A DNA stretch of 64,000 nt from Lomentospora prolificans (lineage: Eukaryota > Ascomycota > Sordariomycetes > Microascales > Microascaceae). The DNA lies in assembly GCA_029532625.1 (NCBI GenBank), contig JARFXM010000005.1, forward strand, positions 1,736,001-1,800,000, given 5' to 3'. Every line of letters begins with the position of its first letter. Position 1 is the first letter of the stretch. The notes under the pieces are model-generated. The model was given only the letters and a program-made list of their open reading frames with translations, ran no database searches and was not told the origin of the DNA. The position numbers and the translations under genes are program-made. This document shows positions 1 to 11,427 of this stretch, in pieces.

Positions 1-1
1 T

Positions 2-1597
2 TTTGGGGCTTCGGCCGGAGCTTTCTACTACCTCTACCCCAAATTTGCGAGTCCCGCGAAGGAGCACGAAGCTCCCAAGAAAATCAAGAAGGTCCCTAAG
101 GCGACTCCAGTGGAGCTCCCATCTGCCGCCTCTCTTGAGGATGTGCCGATCAAGAGCAGCTGGGATCACCCTGGTGTCTACGCCTGGGGATCTAACGCCG
201 GAAGGGTAATAGATGCCACGTCGAATGAAGCTATCATCAAGACCCCTCGCAGGATTGCCTTTTTCGATGACCAGATCCTGCGAGATCTGAAGCTAAAGGC
301 TGACTTTGGAGCTGCCATTAACGAAAAGGGCGATCTTGTCCTATGGGGGACCGCTCTGTCGACTACACACCCAGAACCCATCGTGACGCTACAAGGGAAG
401 GACCTCGTTAAGCTGGCTCTATCTTCCGACAGGGTTATTGCCTTGTCCTCTGCTGGTGCAGTGTACTCTATACCCGTCTCGCGACAGGACCAATTGACGG
501 GACAGAAGGTTGCATCCCAAAGCTCCTTCTGGGGCTCACCATCCAAGCCTGAAAGTATCAACTACAGACTGCTCACTCCGACTGGTTTGAAGGGTGGCGA
601 AAAGGTTGTCGAAGTCAGTAGCGGTCTGGAGCACTGTCTTATGCTTACTTCCAAAGGCCGAGTCTTCTCTGCCGCCGCGAGCACTCTTGAGTTTCCATCT
701 AAGGGCCAACTCGGCGTACCCGGATTGACGTGGGAGACGCGGCCTGTTGGCAATTATGACCAGGCACACGAGTTGACCACCCTACCTAACTCACCAATTG
801 TTCAGATCGCCGCTGGTGACCTGCACTCTGTGCTTTTGAACAAGGCTGGCAAGGTCTTCGTCTTCGGTGACAACATCTACGGCCAGCTTGGCTTCACGAC
901 AAGTCGTGGACACCAATACGTCGATACCCCCGTCGAGATTCAACTCGACAAACTCTATGCCAAGACCGATTACGTCCCTCGTGCCACCTCCATCGCTGCC
1001 GGCGGCATGACCACTTTTTTCACCGTCGATGCCGTCAAGGCTCTCACCTCTGCTCCATCAAACCCCAGTGCCAAGGACAGCCCTCCCCAGACATTCGACG
1101 TTTGGGCCTGCGGTAGCGGCCTCTTCGGTACTCTCGGAACCGGCAAGTTTGTACACGCCGCTGCCCAGCCCATGAAGGTCAAGTCTCTATCCTCCGTCTT
1201 TGAGTTCGACGAGTCCACCGACAAGCTCGCCCCCGTTAAGATCTCCCACCTTTCCGCTGGCACGACCCATGCTTGTGCCGTATTGGATGCCAAGGTTTCT
1301 GCGCGCCGTTCGCGGGACGGAGTTAACCACGGTGGGGACGTTCTCTTCTGGGGCGGTAATGAGCAATACCAGCTCGGCACGGGCAAGCGCACCAACCTCA
1401 ATACGCCCTCCTACGTGGCTGGCCTGAACTCTACGACGAGGAATACCGATGATGCCTTGATTGCGGGGGGTGACCAGAGGTTGCAACTTGCGCCGAGGAG
1501 GACCGTCAGACTTGAGGATGGCAAGGGACGGAAGGTTAGCACCGAACAAAAGGTTGAGTGCGGCGGGCTGGTGACGGCGGTTTACTCGTCAGTATAA
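2..1597 (+). CDS. FMP25-like mitochondrial RCC1-repeat protein (5' truncated)
   Basis: The reading frame is open from the first complete codon in the window, so the N terminus lies outside. The visible part starts with a hydrophobic stretch (FGASAGAFYYLYPKF), probably the end of a membrane anchor, followed by a Lys/Pro-rich linker. The rest is an RCC1-type beta-propeller. Repeat cores are visible as GVYAWGSN, GDLVLWGTA, GKVFVFGDNIYGQLG, VWACGSGLFGTLG and DVLFWGGNEQYQLGTGK. A single RCC1 propeller behind a membrane segment fits the fungal FMP25 family, a mitochondrial membrane protein that in yeast is linked to respiratory complex III assembly. That role is family knowledge, not visible here. 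No intron is evident in this part. Another mitochondrial RCC1 protein is the alternative. The propeller call is firm; the FMP25 identity is moderate. Confidence 0.75.
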   Translation, partial: FGASAGAFYYLYPKFASPAKEHEAPKKIKKVPKATPVELPSAASLEDVPIKSSWDHPGVYAWGSNAGRVIDATSNEAIIKTPRRIAFFDDQILRDLKLKADFGAAINEKGDLVLWGTALSTTHPEPIVTLQGKDLVKLALSSDRVIALSSAGAVYSIPVSRQDQLTGQKVASQSSFWGSPSKPESINYRLLTPTGLKGGEKVVEVSSGLEHCLMLTSKGRVFSAAASTLEFPSKGQLGVPGLTWETRPVGNYDQAHELTTLPNSPIVQIAAGDLHSVLLNKAGKVFVFGDNIYGQLGFTTSRGHQYVDTPVEIQLDKLYAKTDYVPRATSIAAGGMTTFFTVDAVKALTSAPSNPSAKDSPPQTFDVWACGSGLFGTLGTGKFVHAAAQPMKVKSLSSVFEFDESTDKLAPVKISHLSAGTTHACAVLDAKVSARRSRDGVNHGGDVLFWGGNEQYQLGTGKRTNLNTPSYVAGLNSTTRNTDDALIAGGDQRLQLAPRRTVRLEDGKGRKVSTEQKVECGGLVTAVYSSV

Positions 1598-1917
1598 AAG
1601 GATATCCGCTTTGTTTTGGGATGAACTTAGGGGGTGCCTGTGTAATAATATCAAACACCACTATTTCATGTATTCTCTCGAATCTTGTGTACGAGGAAAG
1701 TATGATCTGTTAGGATAAAATTGTAGTCTATTTATTGCGTGTCGTCGACTTGACTCCTTATTAGCTATTAAGTTTTCTCCCACGTCTCCGTCTGCCAGTG
1801 AACTGTTCACAGCCAGCACAAGTTATTTGAAACCTTCTATGTTCGGCCTAACAAGCCAGTTATTCATGACCAAAATAAAAGTGCATGGTGAATATCCAGA
1901 ATTGGATAAAAAAAAGT
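1598..1917. other. intergenic, FMP25-like 3' flank
   Basis: About 320 bp between the RCC1-protein stop and the 3' end of the tRNA. It is AT-rich and presumably holds the 3' UTR. The T-run used as Pol III terminator for the minus-strand tRNA lies at its right end, read as A-run at about 1907-1915. No gene seen. Confidence 0.6.
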
Positions 1918-2004
1918 CGATCAAGCTGGGACTCGAACCCAGAACCTTTGCCAACTTCCACGAGAGAACCGGAAAGCAACGCGCTACCATTGCGCCACTC
2001 GACC
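1918..2004 (-). tRNA. tRNA-Arg(CCG) with a 15-nt intron
   Basis: Read on the minus strand, the segment folds as a complete tRNA. The 7-bp acceptor is GGTCGAG with CTTGATC (two G-U pairs). The D stem is GCGC/GCGC around AATGGTA. The anticodon stem is TTGCT/GGCAA. The T arm CTGGG-TTCGAGT-CCCAG carries a good B box. The anticodon loop is expanded to 22 nt; taking the canonical intron site after base 37 leaves a 15-nt intron and loop bases T32, T33, CCG, G37, giving anticodon CCG (Arg). The mature length is 72 nt plus CCA. An oligo-T run follows immediately downstream on the minus strand, as expected for a Pol III terminator. Confidence 0.9.
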
Positions 2005-2639
2005 CAGATTGTGAATTTCACTTCCTAATGGTGTATAAGCAGCTATTGCTAAAGAGCACACGTGACGCACATGGATCTAGATCAGCATGCTTTTTGAGTG
2101 GAGTACTTCGTACTGCAAAGCAAATAGCACGCAATGAGATCTTCGGGTATTTATAATGTTTGGCGGTGTCTAGATGGAACCGCGATATATCTTATCAATA
2201 CGATATATCTCGTCTCTACCTCGGTAATAAGAAAGAAGAGCGTTTTTGTGTTCGATAGTAGAGGTGTTCAAAACCACCTCAGATGCATCTTTCGTCTGAG
2301 GCGCTGTGACGGCTAAATACATACATGTATGCCACACTAAGCGAGATGATGCATCAATGGGGAATGCCAGCCCTTGGCGCCAGCACGCCATCAGAGGCGT
2401 TGTGACTGAAGAGGCTTTCCGCTAACACCCTGATGCAGGTACTCTTTTTAGCTTATCTCACAGGAACTGAGAGACCAATTCTTAACTCCCTTTCCCAAGC
2501 GGTTCAATTGCGCCTCATCCTAGATTTCACTCTCCCATCTATATATCTCGCGTCTACTGCCCCAAGCTCATCCACATCACGGCGCCCCTCTCGCACCTGC
2601 CGCCTCTGTAACCCAAGGAGGGGTACCGGTTTTAACAAA
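2005..2639. other. intergenic, upstream of carrier gene and tRNA
   Basis: About 635 bp between the tRNA 5' end and the mitochondrial-carrier start codon. The last ~130 bp are CT-rich (2510-2620), typical of a fungal 5' leader. No coding signal seen. Confidence 0.5.
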
Positions 2640-3606
2640 ATGGCCGAGGCTATTCCGGAACCGGAGCACACTGCACTGCAGACCGCTAAGGATCTCTTCG
2701 CCGGAGCTGTAGGAGGTGTAGCCCAGGTACTCATCGGTAATCATTTTCTACGACACCAGTTTGCCTGTGCAAAATAATGAGACTAACTTATGCCTAGGCC
2801 AGCCGTTTGATATTGTCAAGGTCCGTCTGCAGACCTCCAACCAGTACCCCTCGGCCCTCTCAGCGGCCACGTCCATCTACAAGAAGGAGGGTGCTCTAGC
2901 CTTCTACAAGGGCACTCTCACCCCTCTCCTCGGAATCGGCGCCTGCGTCTCCATCCAGTTCGGCGCCTTCCACCAGGCCCGTCGCTGGTTCGAGCAGCGC
3001 AACACCGCCGCCGGCCGCCCCTCCGCCCTCTCCTACTCTGAGTACTTCGCCTCCGGTGCCTTCGCCGGTGTCGCCAACTCCGTGCTCTCCGGCCCCATCG
3101 AGCACGTCCGCATCAGGTTGCAGACCCAACCCCATGGTGCTAACCGTCTCTACTCCGGTCCCCTTGACTGCGTGCGAAAGCTCGGCGCTCATGAGGGCGT
3201 CCTGAGGGGCATCTACCGCGGCGAGGCAGTCACTATCTGGCGTGAGGCTTTCGCCTATGGCTTCTGGTTCCTCTCCTTTGAATACCTCATGAACGCCGAT
3301 GCTCGGCGGAACGCCATCGAGAGGAAGGACGTCCCCAGTTATCGTGTCGCATTCTACGGCGGTCTGGCCGGCGAGGTCCTCTGGTTGGGAAGCTATCCCT
3401 TCGACGTCATAAAGAGCAAGATGCAGACGGATGGCTTCGGTGAGAACAAGAAGTATAAGACCATGAGGGACTGTTTCGCGCAGACGTTCAGGACCGAGGG
3501 AGCGAGGGGTTTCTGGAAGGGTATCGGACCTACGCTGTTGAGGGCTATGCCTGTGAGTGCGGGCACTTTTGCCGTTGTGGAGATGACGATGAGGGCGATA
3601 AACTAG
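2640..3606 (+). CDS. mitochondrial carrier family protein, YMC1/YMC2-like
   Basis: Two exons, 2640-2736 and 2798-3606. The 61-nt intron has donor GTAATC, branch ACTAAC and acceptor CTAG, and splicing restores VAQVLIGQPFDIVKVRLQ across the junction. The product is about 301 residues, the normal carrier length. All three tripartite repeats are present, with signatures PFDIVKVRLQ, PIEHVRIRLQ and PFDVIKSKMQ. The blocks GTLTPLLGIGACVSIQFG and ERKDVP match the yeast Ymc1/Ymc2 branch of inner-membrane carriers, linked in yeast to amino-acid and oleate metabolism. A carnitine/acylcarnitine carrier is the closest alternative, and the substrate cannot be read from sequence. The start is the first ATG of the frame, in a good context (AAAATGG). 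Confidence 0.88.
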
Positions 3607-3849
3607 AAATGAGCAATTTCTATAATTTTCTTTTCCTGTCATAGAGTTGGATTACTGCGGAATACCAAACACCGAAAAGCTTTTAGAATGTGATAGTCCT
3701 AAGGGTCGATGTGAAGAGCTTAAGATGAGACGCTGGCAGCAAGTAGATTTCCGGGTTTAGATCTATGGATATATGTAGATAGCCTTTTATACACAGGCTT
3801 TAAACCATCGATTTACCGCCTGGATGCGTCTCCGTCTATAGCCAATCGT

Positions 3850-6347
3850 TTACTCGGCATTCTCAACCCGCCTCTGCAGGATGTGGCGAGCATTAGCCGG
3901 TGTCAAGATGTCTATGCCAAGCTCCTCCAACAACTTCTTAGCTTCTGTGTTATCAGTAAACACCCGATCCGTAGCCTCCTTCAAACTTAGACTTCCTTCC
4001 TTGGCCACAACAGGGAGTCGAAGCAGCTTGGCTGCTTCTAGAACGTTTCCAAGAGATGACGAGCTACCTGGGATAGCCTTCTCTATGAGAACGCAGATCG
4101 CCTCGAGATCGCGAGTGAACTGAGCCGCACCCAGGGCGGTAAAGCTCTGCCTAGTAACGATATCTGACCAAAGCGAGTCTTGCAGCTTCTCGAGTGCATG
4201 GCGCCAGACTCTTCTCAACGGAGCCGTCCCTAGAGCCCGGAGAAGAAAGTCAAGGTTGCGCTTGAGGATCTGAAAAACATGTCAATATAGGGAAACCATA
4301 ACAGGAGAGATAAAAGAAATGACGCGCAACTCACTCGTAAGGGCTCATCCAGTTGTGCAGTAATGGTGAGTTGGCTCGGGTCTACCAAAACATTAGCACA
4401 GCCTCTCATAACGCGTCTAATTTCTCCACGGCACGGACCTATTGTGTTATCCTCTGACGCCGGGGTCCAGTGTGTCCGACTAAGATAGGCGCGGAATGCC
4501 TTGTTGTGGGAGTCAACCAGCGCCGCCTCCATGAAGTCCAGTGCTGCTTTGCGCCTCAAAGCGTACGCGGCGATGGTCTCGTCGAACAAACCACCGTCAT
4601 CTGTGGTGGAACCGACAGCACTTGAGGTCCTATCCTTCACTTCTTGGTAGCTTATCTCACCGGACAACACACGCGTCTCTTCCGAGCCTTTCGACCTAGA
4701 CTGCAGTTGATCCCAGAGACTAACAAAGAACTCTTCATTGCTCCAGTCTGTAAGGGTAGTGACGACATGATCTGAGCTACCGAACACCTTGCATAAGGTC
4801 TCGAATTGGCCAGTCCCCTCGAGGGCGGCCAGTTGCTCCTTTGTGACACCATGGAGCGTCCTACCGACGGCAGAATTGATCGCGCCATATGCCTCAAGGG
4901 AGCCGCGTAGCCTATCATGAAACTCATCTAGAACATCGAGCTGAATACCAATCAAGTACCGCAACTTATGCTTGAACTTGGTGACTCGTCTGTATTGCGA
5001 TGTTACGGACCTAAGCAGATCGGTAACTCTCGTCGCACCGTACGTTGGCTTGGTCTTGCCTAGACCACCATAATTGTAATCAATGTTTCTCGCATCCGCT
5101 GAATCCATGATGGCGCGGAATCTCTCCAAGGCGAATTGTTTCTCAGCTTGGAACCACGGCTCGAACCACTCGTCCAATATTTCAGAGGTGAGGCCACCCC
5201 ATCCATTAAGTTCACCGGTATCGTAGTTAAAGCTAGATCGAATATTGTCATCAAAATCCATCAACTGAACCACTAAGCTGCTTAAGAAAGTTGGATTCCG
5301 AACAGCTTCTTGCATGGTTACCCTAACTTTCTCTCTCATGACCGGCAACATAGACGTGATCAAGGCAGAGACAGGGTCAACGTAGACCATGCGGTCTGCG
5401 GCGGCAGTATCGCGGAATTTGGCTTGGAGAGACGGGCCTAGATTATCCCTGAAGAAGCCCTCCCATTTATGCAGGAGTGCAAGGAACCAGGGAAAGCAAT
5501 GTGTGTTAATGCTCTGTGGGTTGCTCGTGGGCTTGTCGCTGAGGAAGTGGAAGCGGAATTCGGAGACAAAAATGTTGCACATGACGTCGACAGGCAAAAG
5601 CGAGATGGTGGAGTCTGTGTAAAGAAGTTCTGGGAGTTGAAGGTCCAGGAGCTTGTCAAAGCAGGCTAACCACTCCTCGTCCATCTCAGCATGGGCGGGG
5701 TCAATTTTGTTCGGCCAGCCTCGGGCTTTGAGTACGACTTCCATCTCCTTTGACATTGTCTTTTTCATCTCATCCCAGAGAACGTCGGTAACAATAGTAA
5801 CATGCGTAACTAGATGTACCGCAGCATCATCAGCGGGTTCTTGGAGCTCACGCAGTCGGATGGAGAGCTTCCGTAGTTTCGTGTAGGGTTCGAGAGCAGC
5901 CTTGGGACTTTCCGGTAAATGTGATCGAGCCTCGGATCGTAAGCGGTCGACCTCCTGGAGAAGCTCGAGGTATTTCTGAGCAATCTTGACAGCTCGAAGT
6001 TTCTTCATAGGGACCTGCAGGCGAGCAATCGCTTCGTTCGGGGCATCGGACGCCGTGGCAACCTTGATGCGGACGTCGATATTGCGCTGGAGATCTTGGA
6101 ACTCCTGGATCTGAGAAGCGAGGGAACTTTGTCGTTCGCTGGCATTGCGCTTGGCATGTTCGAGCTCCTTTGTAGCATTGTCGAGTTGGTTCTGTAACTG
6201 GCTTTGTTGGAGCTTTACCTTGGCGAGAAGCTCATCCAGAATTTCGAGGTCAGTGGTGGACTGGAGTTTGTCGTCGAGGTAGTCCTCAACACGCAGGTCC
6301 AAAGGACCGTTATGTACAAACTGCAGCGGTTCAAGACCGTTGGACAT
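3850..6347 (-). CDS. TIP20: RINT1/TIP20-family vesicle-tethering protein
   Basis: Two exons on the minus strand, 6347-4335 and 4269-3850. The 65-nt intron has donor GTGAGT and acceptor TTTCAG, phase 0, and joins LDEPLR to ILKRNLDFLL. The product is about 810 residues. Residues ~30-95 form a coiled coil (LQQSQLQNQLDNATKELEHA), as in Dsl1/NRZ tethering subunits. The middle and C-terminal thirds carry the RINT1/TIP20 all-helical fold; recognisable stretches are CFPWFLALLHKWEGFF, SALITSMLPVMREKV and WFEPWFQAEKQFALERF. Family role: tethering Golgi-derived COPI vesicles at the ER. The start ATG follows a >900 bp gene-free region. The gene ends tail-to-tail with the carrier gene, 243 bp between stop codons. 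The family call is confident. Confidence 0.88.
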
Positions 6348-7299
6348 TGTGACTGAGTACGTTGGCTCTCTAAAAGTCCTGGGAGTAGTGGTGTTCGTCT
6401 AGCCCGAAAGCTCTATGCGACGACCTCGAAATTGGTACTCGGCGATTATTCAACACGTCAGTCTCGGCGATTGTTCGGTTTGCAGCAAAAAGCAGGATTG
6501 GAAGAAATACCCGATAACACTCAATCATCATTGTATAAACGAATATTGATAATTGCACAGGGGTTTACCCCGCACAACGCTACTTGTGCTTCACCGAGCT
6601 CATCCAAATTTAGCTTTGGTTCTCCCCCAACCAAAAAGCGCGCTTATCCTTGGGACATTGAACTCAACATCGTCAATACTTATCGGATCAGAGTCCGCTG
6701 TGGAAATTATTGTCGTTGATCGAGACACCTTACACTTCATTCTGTATCCCCTACGACATGCCATAGCTCTCGCTGTCTTGGCGTGAGACCCTTTGAGATT
6801 AAGATGTGAAACAATAGTCCTAACGAGGGCCTCTGTGATGGCTGTATCACATGCCCCTCTCAATGCCATCTTAAGCCTAGTCGCCTTCAACACGACTGCC
6901 ACACCTGGATACCGCGACGTTACCTCGCCGATTAGTTTATTGGGATGACATTCTGGTGACATCCATGCTGTGGCGGAGGATTGGGCGCCTGGTCACCGGA
7001 ATGTGCCTCCTTGTGCTACCAATATCCCAGAAAAACGGGCGTATTCCTTGCTACCTGCCACATCCGTTTGCGCTGAGCTGGAGAGTATAATTTCGAAGGC
7101 TTGTTCTGTCTTGGACATCATGATGTTGTTATTGGTCCTGTTGTCTCATGAAGACTACGAGCCAGGTGCTATGTAAGTGCTAATATATTCTCCACCCTCC
7201 AGCCACTATTTCATCGCGTTCTCAATTCCCGATCCCAACGCTCCCTTTACATCCATAGTCTAGGCCAAAGTCGCCTTTGATATCCACATTAATATTGAC
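6348..7299. promoter_or_regulatory. divergent intergenic region (TIP20-like / hydrolase)
   Basis: About 950 bp between two divergent start codons, so it holds both promoters. A 120-codon minus-strand ORF (6962-6600) lies here but resembles nothing I recognise and has no supporting splice or leader signals. A TATA-like or other specific box cannot be singled out. Confidence 0.45.
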
Positions 7300-8883
7300 A
7301 TGTATATCACAGACGCAAATATGGGTAGCCAGAATCCTATTTTCATCGGTTCTCAAGTCGGCGGCAGTGCTGTGGTCAATTATGGCTACACAAGCCAGCC
7401 ATGGAAGCTCATGGCCTGGGACGTGTACAACTTCTTCCGCTATCTCTGGGCGATTCCATGGTTGATCCTACCTGTTCGACCGTACGACTCTGGTAGTCTG
7501 AGCGAGCTATCGCCGACTCCGAAAAATATATGGTGCCTCTTCATACACGCAGTCCTCGTCATCCTTCAGGTGGGCTTCATACTCTGTCTACCTCTCACGT
7601 TATTCCTGCCAGTCTGGCTTTCGGTCGCCGCGATCGGGATCTTCCTCGCTGTAAACGGCGTCATCTGCTCGCTCCTGAATGGCAAGGGCGATATAACGTA
7701 TATGTCCGAGGTGAAATATGCACCAGCCCGACCCGAACATGCCCATGAGCAGTGGATTTTTGTCAATGGTGTAGCAGTCGGGTAGGTGTTTGACTCGATT
7801 CGGGTCAGAAGACTTTATGCCAGGCTAACTCCTCCCAGGGAACACTGGCTCAAGAACAACTTGAACCGTCTCGCCCTCACCTTCAAACGGCCAATCCTAG
7901 GAATCCACAACAGGACTTGGGGAATCGTATTCGATGTCATTGAGTGCCTTATTCAACGCAATCTCGGCTATGCCACGCACGACACCCGTGTATGTTACGG
8001 GATTGTGAAGGAGAAGCTGTATGACCCTAACCTTTCAAGGGTTGTGCTCATCCTCCACTCGCAGGGAGGGATAGAAGGCGGCCTGATCGTGGATTGGATT
8101 CTTCAAGAATTGCCCCAAGATCTTCTCTCCAAGCTCGAAGTATACACCTTCGGTAATGCCGCTAACCACTTCAATAACCCTCACCGGCATATAGTATCCC
8201 AGCAACTAGCCAAGCGTGACCCAACCATTGCGGTCGAAACCATGACAACGACGATCACCCAGTCTTCGCCAGTTAGCAGCCCGATAGCCGAGCATTTCTC
8301 TGAGCATTCGCAATCACAGAACAAGCGAAGTTCGATGACATCGATCCAGACTCAGTCGGCGGCCCATGACCGCGCCATCGCACATATTGAGCATTACGCC
8401 CATATGACCGACTTTGTAGCTTTATGGGGTATCCTCCATTTTGCAACCTCCTCCCTAGCCTCTGACACCGTTCCCAGATTTATTGGTAGATTGTTCATTC
8501 GGCCATCGAAACGTGGCGGGCATCAGCTCTGTCAGCATTATCTCGATGGAATGTTCCCCCTCGAGAAGGATCCGAAGACGGGAGAGTTCATCGGTGCGGC
8601 GGAGACGAGTGAGTTCATGGACAGCGTTGTACAGATGGGGATGGAAGGCGATGCATCACGGAATGCTAGGGAGGCGTTCGCCATCAGCTGGCTCGGAAAC
8701 GATGGATTCGGTAGCGGTGAAGTTTTGGGCGAAGTGGATGTCCACTGGGCCGATATTGATCAGAGGAACGAGGTTAAGGTCAAAGATCTCAGTCGATTGT
8801 GGCTTTACAGGAACGGGCGATGTCCAGACGACCTGCCGCCGCTCCTCATCGCAGAGCCACAAGACGGGGATGACGAGGGATAG
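7300..8883 (+). CDS. membrane-anchored alpha/beta-hydrolase-like protein (serine nucleophile in HSQGG)
   Basis: Two exons, 7300-7781 and 7839-8883. The 57-nt intron has donor GTAGGT, branch GCTAAC and acceptor CCCAG, giving ~508 residues. Residues ~45-125 contain hydrophobic segments around WAIPWLILPV and a long pair of helices (LVILQVGFILCLPLTLFLPVW), so the N terminus is membrane-embedded. The soluble part follows, with IFVNGVAVGEHW and then VVLILHSQGGIEGG. Ser235 in HSQGG has the nucleophile-elbow pattern of lipase/serine-hydrolase folds, and EVYTFGNAANHF after it fits the next strand. I cannot place the catalytic Asp and His with certainty. Similar fungal proteins are usually left as hypothetical. 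Hydrolase is the best call; no substrate can be given. Confidence 0.65.
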
Positions 8884-9385
8884 GCTCGGGTAGGGTCGCG
8901 GGGGTCCCGTCTCCTATTCCGTTAACCAACGTCGCTTATTGGATTGCCGGCTCGATCGACGAAGGACTCGACTCAGTCAACCTCTGTTATAATGTCGAGT
9001 TCTTGTTCGTCTATGAAGCAGCAGTTATGGACCATCAATCAAGTCAAGGAGCTCACCTCTTTCACGAGACAAAGGAATTGAGTTATATTGTCAGGGTGCT
9101 ATTTCAACCCCCGGGGTCAAAGGTTAAGTAAAGTGATCGAGAGACCGCCCTCACACGCACCTCTCTATTCTTTCGCTTCTATCCTCTATCATGGATTCTT
9201 CTGATTATAGAAATACATGAAGTGCTTTTTTTTCCAACAATGCAGGGGGAGGTCACCTTGACCCGTCTAAAGAAATCCATACTCCAGGTGGTGGCAGTGG
9301 TAAGATGAGGTTGATATATCCTCGCGCGGATGCTATGTTCAATTCTCCCATCCACAGGAGAGTTTTATTCAACGCGAAGAGGCGT
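8884..9385. other. convergent intergenic region
   Basis: About 500 bp between the hydrolase stop and the ATP9 stop, which face each other. It should hold both 3' UTRs. No other feature seen. Confidence 0.5.
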
Positions 9386-10065
9386 TTAAGTCTGTTGGTG
9401 GGGCGCTTGTTAGTCCGGAGCTCTCGGGTGCGAGATTTTTCGGCATGCGGAATAACTTACGAACTTGGCCATGAGGGCAACCATGAGATCGAAGAGACCG
9501 ATGGCCTCGACGAAGGCGAAACCAAGAATGGCGTACGAGAAGAGCTGGCCACGGAGAGCAGGGTTGCGGGCAACTCCGCTGATGAGGGAGGCGAAGACGA
9601 GACCGATACCAATACCGGCACCAGTGAGACCGATGGCGGCAGAGCCCATACCAAGGTTCCTGGAGACCTCGACCATAGCTTGGGCGATCTCAGAAGAGTA
9701 GGCACGGCGGGCGGCGAAGGCCTGGCGGGTGGTGGCGTTGATAGCGGAAGGAGCCTGCTGACGCTTGACAGCCTGGAAGGGGCTGTTCATGCCTATTTGA
9801 CGAAAAAGCCGTGCGTTAGCATAATTCTTCTAGGGATCGAGCTCGTCCGGTGTTCACGAGGAGTTCGAGGCACGATGAGTTTCATCCATTGGCATCCAAT
9901 TAGGTGCCAATTGACGAGCTCGAGCAAGCTCGAATCAGTTCAGGGCAGCTTACCAGAGATGGTGCGCTTCGAGGCGACGGAAGCGAGGTTGGTGCGGGCG
10001 ACGGGCCTGGCGACCTTGGTCGAGGCGGAGGCCATGAGCCTGGTAGCAGCGAAGCGGGCAGACAT
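9386..10065 (-). CDS. atp9: ATP synthase F0 subunit c (subunit 9), mitochondrial precursor
   Basis: Three exons on the minus strand: 10065-9954, 9792-9461 and 9391-9386. Intron 1 (161 nt) runs GTAAGC...TAG; intron 2 (69 nt) runs GTAAGT...CAACAG. The precursor has 149 residues. Residues 1-68 are an Arg/Ser/Ala-rich import presequence ending ARRA. The mature proteolipid begins YSSEIAQAM and has 81 residues, with two membrane helices, the polar loop ARNPALRGQ and the proton-carrying Glu133 in [12 protein letters not shown]. It forms the rotor ring of complex V in the inner membrane. The last exon encodes only the final Thr and the stop codon, completing the expected MAKFT end. The pattern matches the nuclear ATP9 of other filamentous ascomycetes very closely. 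Confidence 0.96.
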
Positions 10066-10122
10066 CTTGAAGGATATGGGGGGAGAGAATAATCTACAAA
10101 GAGGATAGGATACAGGCTCGCA

Positions 10123-10138
10123 ACACACACACACACAC
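10123..10138. repeat. CA dinucleotide microsatellite
   Basis: Eight CA units in the atp9 upstream leader, about 60 bp from the start codon. Confidence 0.9.
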
Positions 10139-11094
10139 GAGGTGGATTAAGGCAGAAAGGAATGGTGAGAAAGGAGGAGATGATAGGAAGGAAGAGTGAT
10201 AAAGGGAGAAAAGAGGAGAGGAAGAAGGAAGAGAAGCAAAGTCAACCAAGACGTCTGAGAGGTGTGGAGCGAATGGAATGGGGAAAATTTTTTCCTTCGC
10301 GGAGGGCAGGCAATGCCTCAGGAATCCATGATGGACAGAGAGAGGGATTACTGAGGATACTCCACGCTACTCGGCTTGGACAGGAATTTGTCTAGGCGTC
10401 TCAATCCAGCAAGTATCGCCTGAGGAGATCCCGGAGGATACGGGTCCACCGACAAGCCTTGGAGGCCGATGATAGGAGGACAAGGACCTCTGGTGCCGTC
10501 GGGCCATCTCGGATGAAGGTAAGGAAAGATGTGGTAGAGCACTGTTGAGCCTCATCAGGAACGAGGCCAAGACGGAGCGATGGTTGGAAGTCTGAGCAAG
10601 AAGCAAGCAAAGGGGGGTGTGGACCCCAGGGGTGCAAATTTAGAACGAAGTTTAATGACCCCCACCCACTCACGGCCAGACTGAGTGTCCCTCGGCCCTC
10701 GCTGGCGGGCGAAAGGGGGTGCAGCTCCCTGCAGCCATATCCACAACCTGTCTCCGAACGGCTTGGCCAGGCCCATTGAGCTTTGAGAACCGTCATTAGG
10801 GTTATGGAAGGCGTCCTGTCCTGTCTCTCTTCGTTTGAGCAAGGGTCCGCACATTACACATCAGGGGGGTGTGATTGCATGGGAGTTCAAAACGAACCGA
10901 TCCGTTGTGCTGGGCAGAAGAGCTTACTTGATTTATTCCTATTTCGGACAATTGCAAGCAAGGGTTTGGGGGGGCGCTTTGCCGAAGTACCAACCTACGT
11001 GTTACTCGGCAGGGCGGTACCTAAATCCGCTGTCACGGCGACACCCGCGGCTCATTCTTGTGAGAATTTTTCTTCTCTTTTCGGTTACAATTTT

Positions 11095-11230
11095 CCTTTT
11101 TTCTTTTTTTTCTTTTTCTCTTTTTGGGGGTTTTTGTCCCGAATTCTCTTTTTCCTTTTTTTTCTTTCTTTTTTTCTTTTTTTCTTCTTCCTCTTCTTCT
11201 TTTCCCTTTTTTCTTCTTCTTTTCCCCATT
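11095..11230. repeat. polypyrimidine tract
   Basis: About 135 bp of almost pure T/C on the + strand, with T runs broken by C, CTTC and one G-rich interruption. Reads as coding in several frames only because it encodes Phe/Ser/Leu runs. Confidence 0.85.
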
Positions 11231-11406
11231 TCCAAAATCAGGTCTTGGCGCCGTTTGATTGTTAAAAAAAATCCTGAGAAGAAAAAAAATTAGACTTCGT
11301 CCCCTTTCCCGTCCTTATGGGCGAAAAGAGTATTAAGGGAGATCAAGGCGGGTTTTCGCTGATACCGGGCCAATGGAAAAGCCGGCCCGGCTCCGAAGTT
11401 TTTTCC

Positions 11407-11427
11407 TTTTTTTTTTTTTTTTTTTTT
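11407..11427. repeat. poly(T) run
   Basis: Twenty-one consecutive T on the + strand followed by CAG. Confidence 0.9.

Noticed and set aside
6600..6962. 120-codon minus-strand ORF in the divergent promoter region
   Set aside because: Not recognised, short, and no independent evidence of a gene; left uncalled.
10783..11293. Two overlapping plus-strand ORFs of about 155 codons
   Set aside because: Half of each is Phe/Ser/Leu encoded by the polypyrimidine tract.
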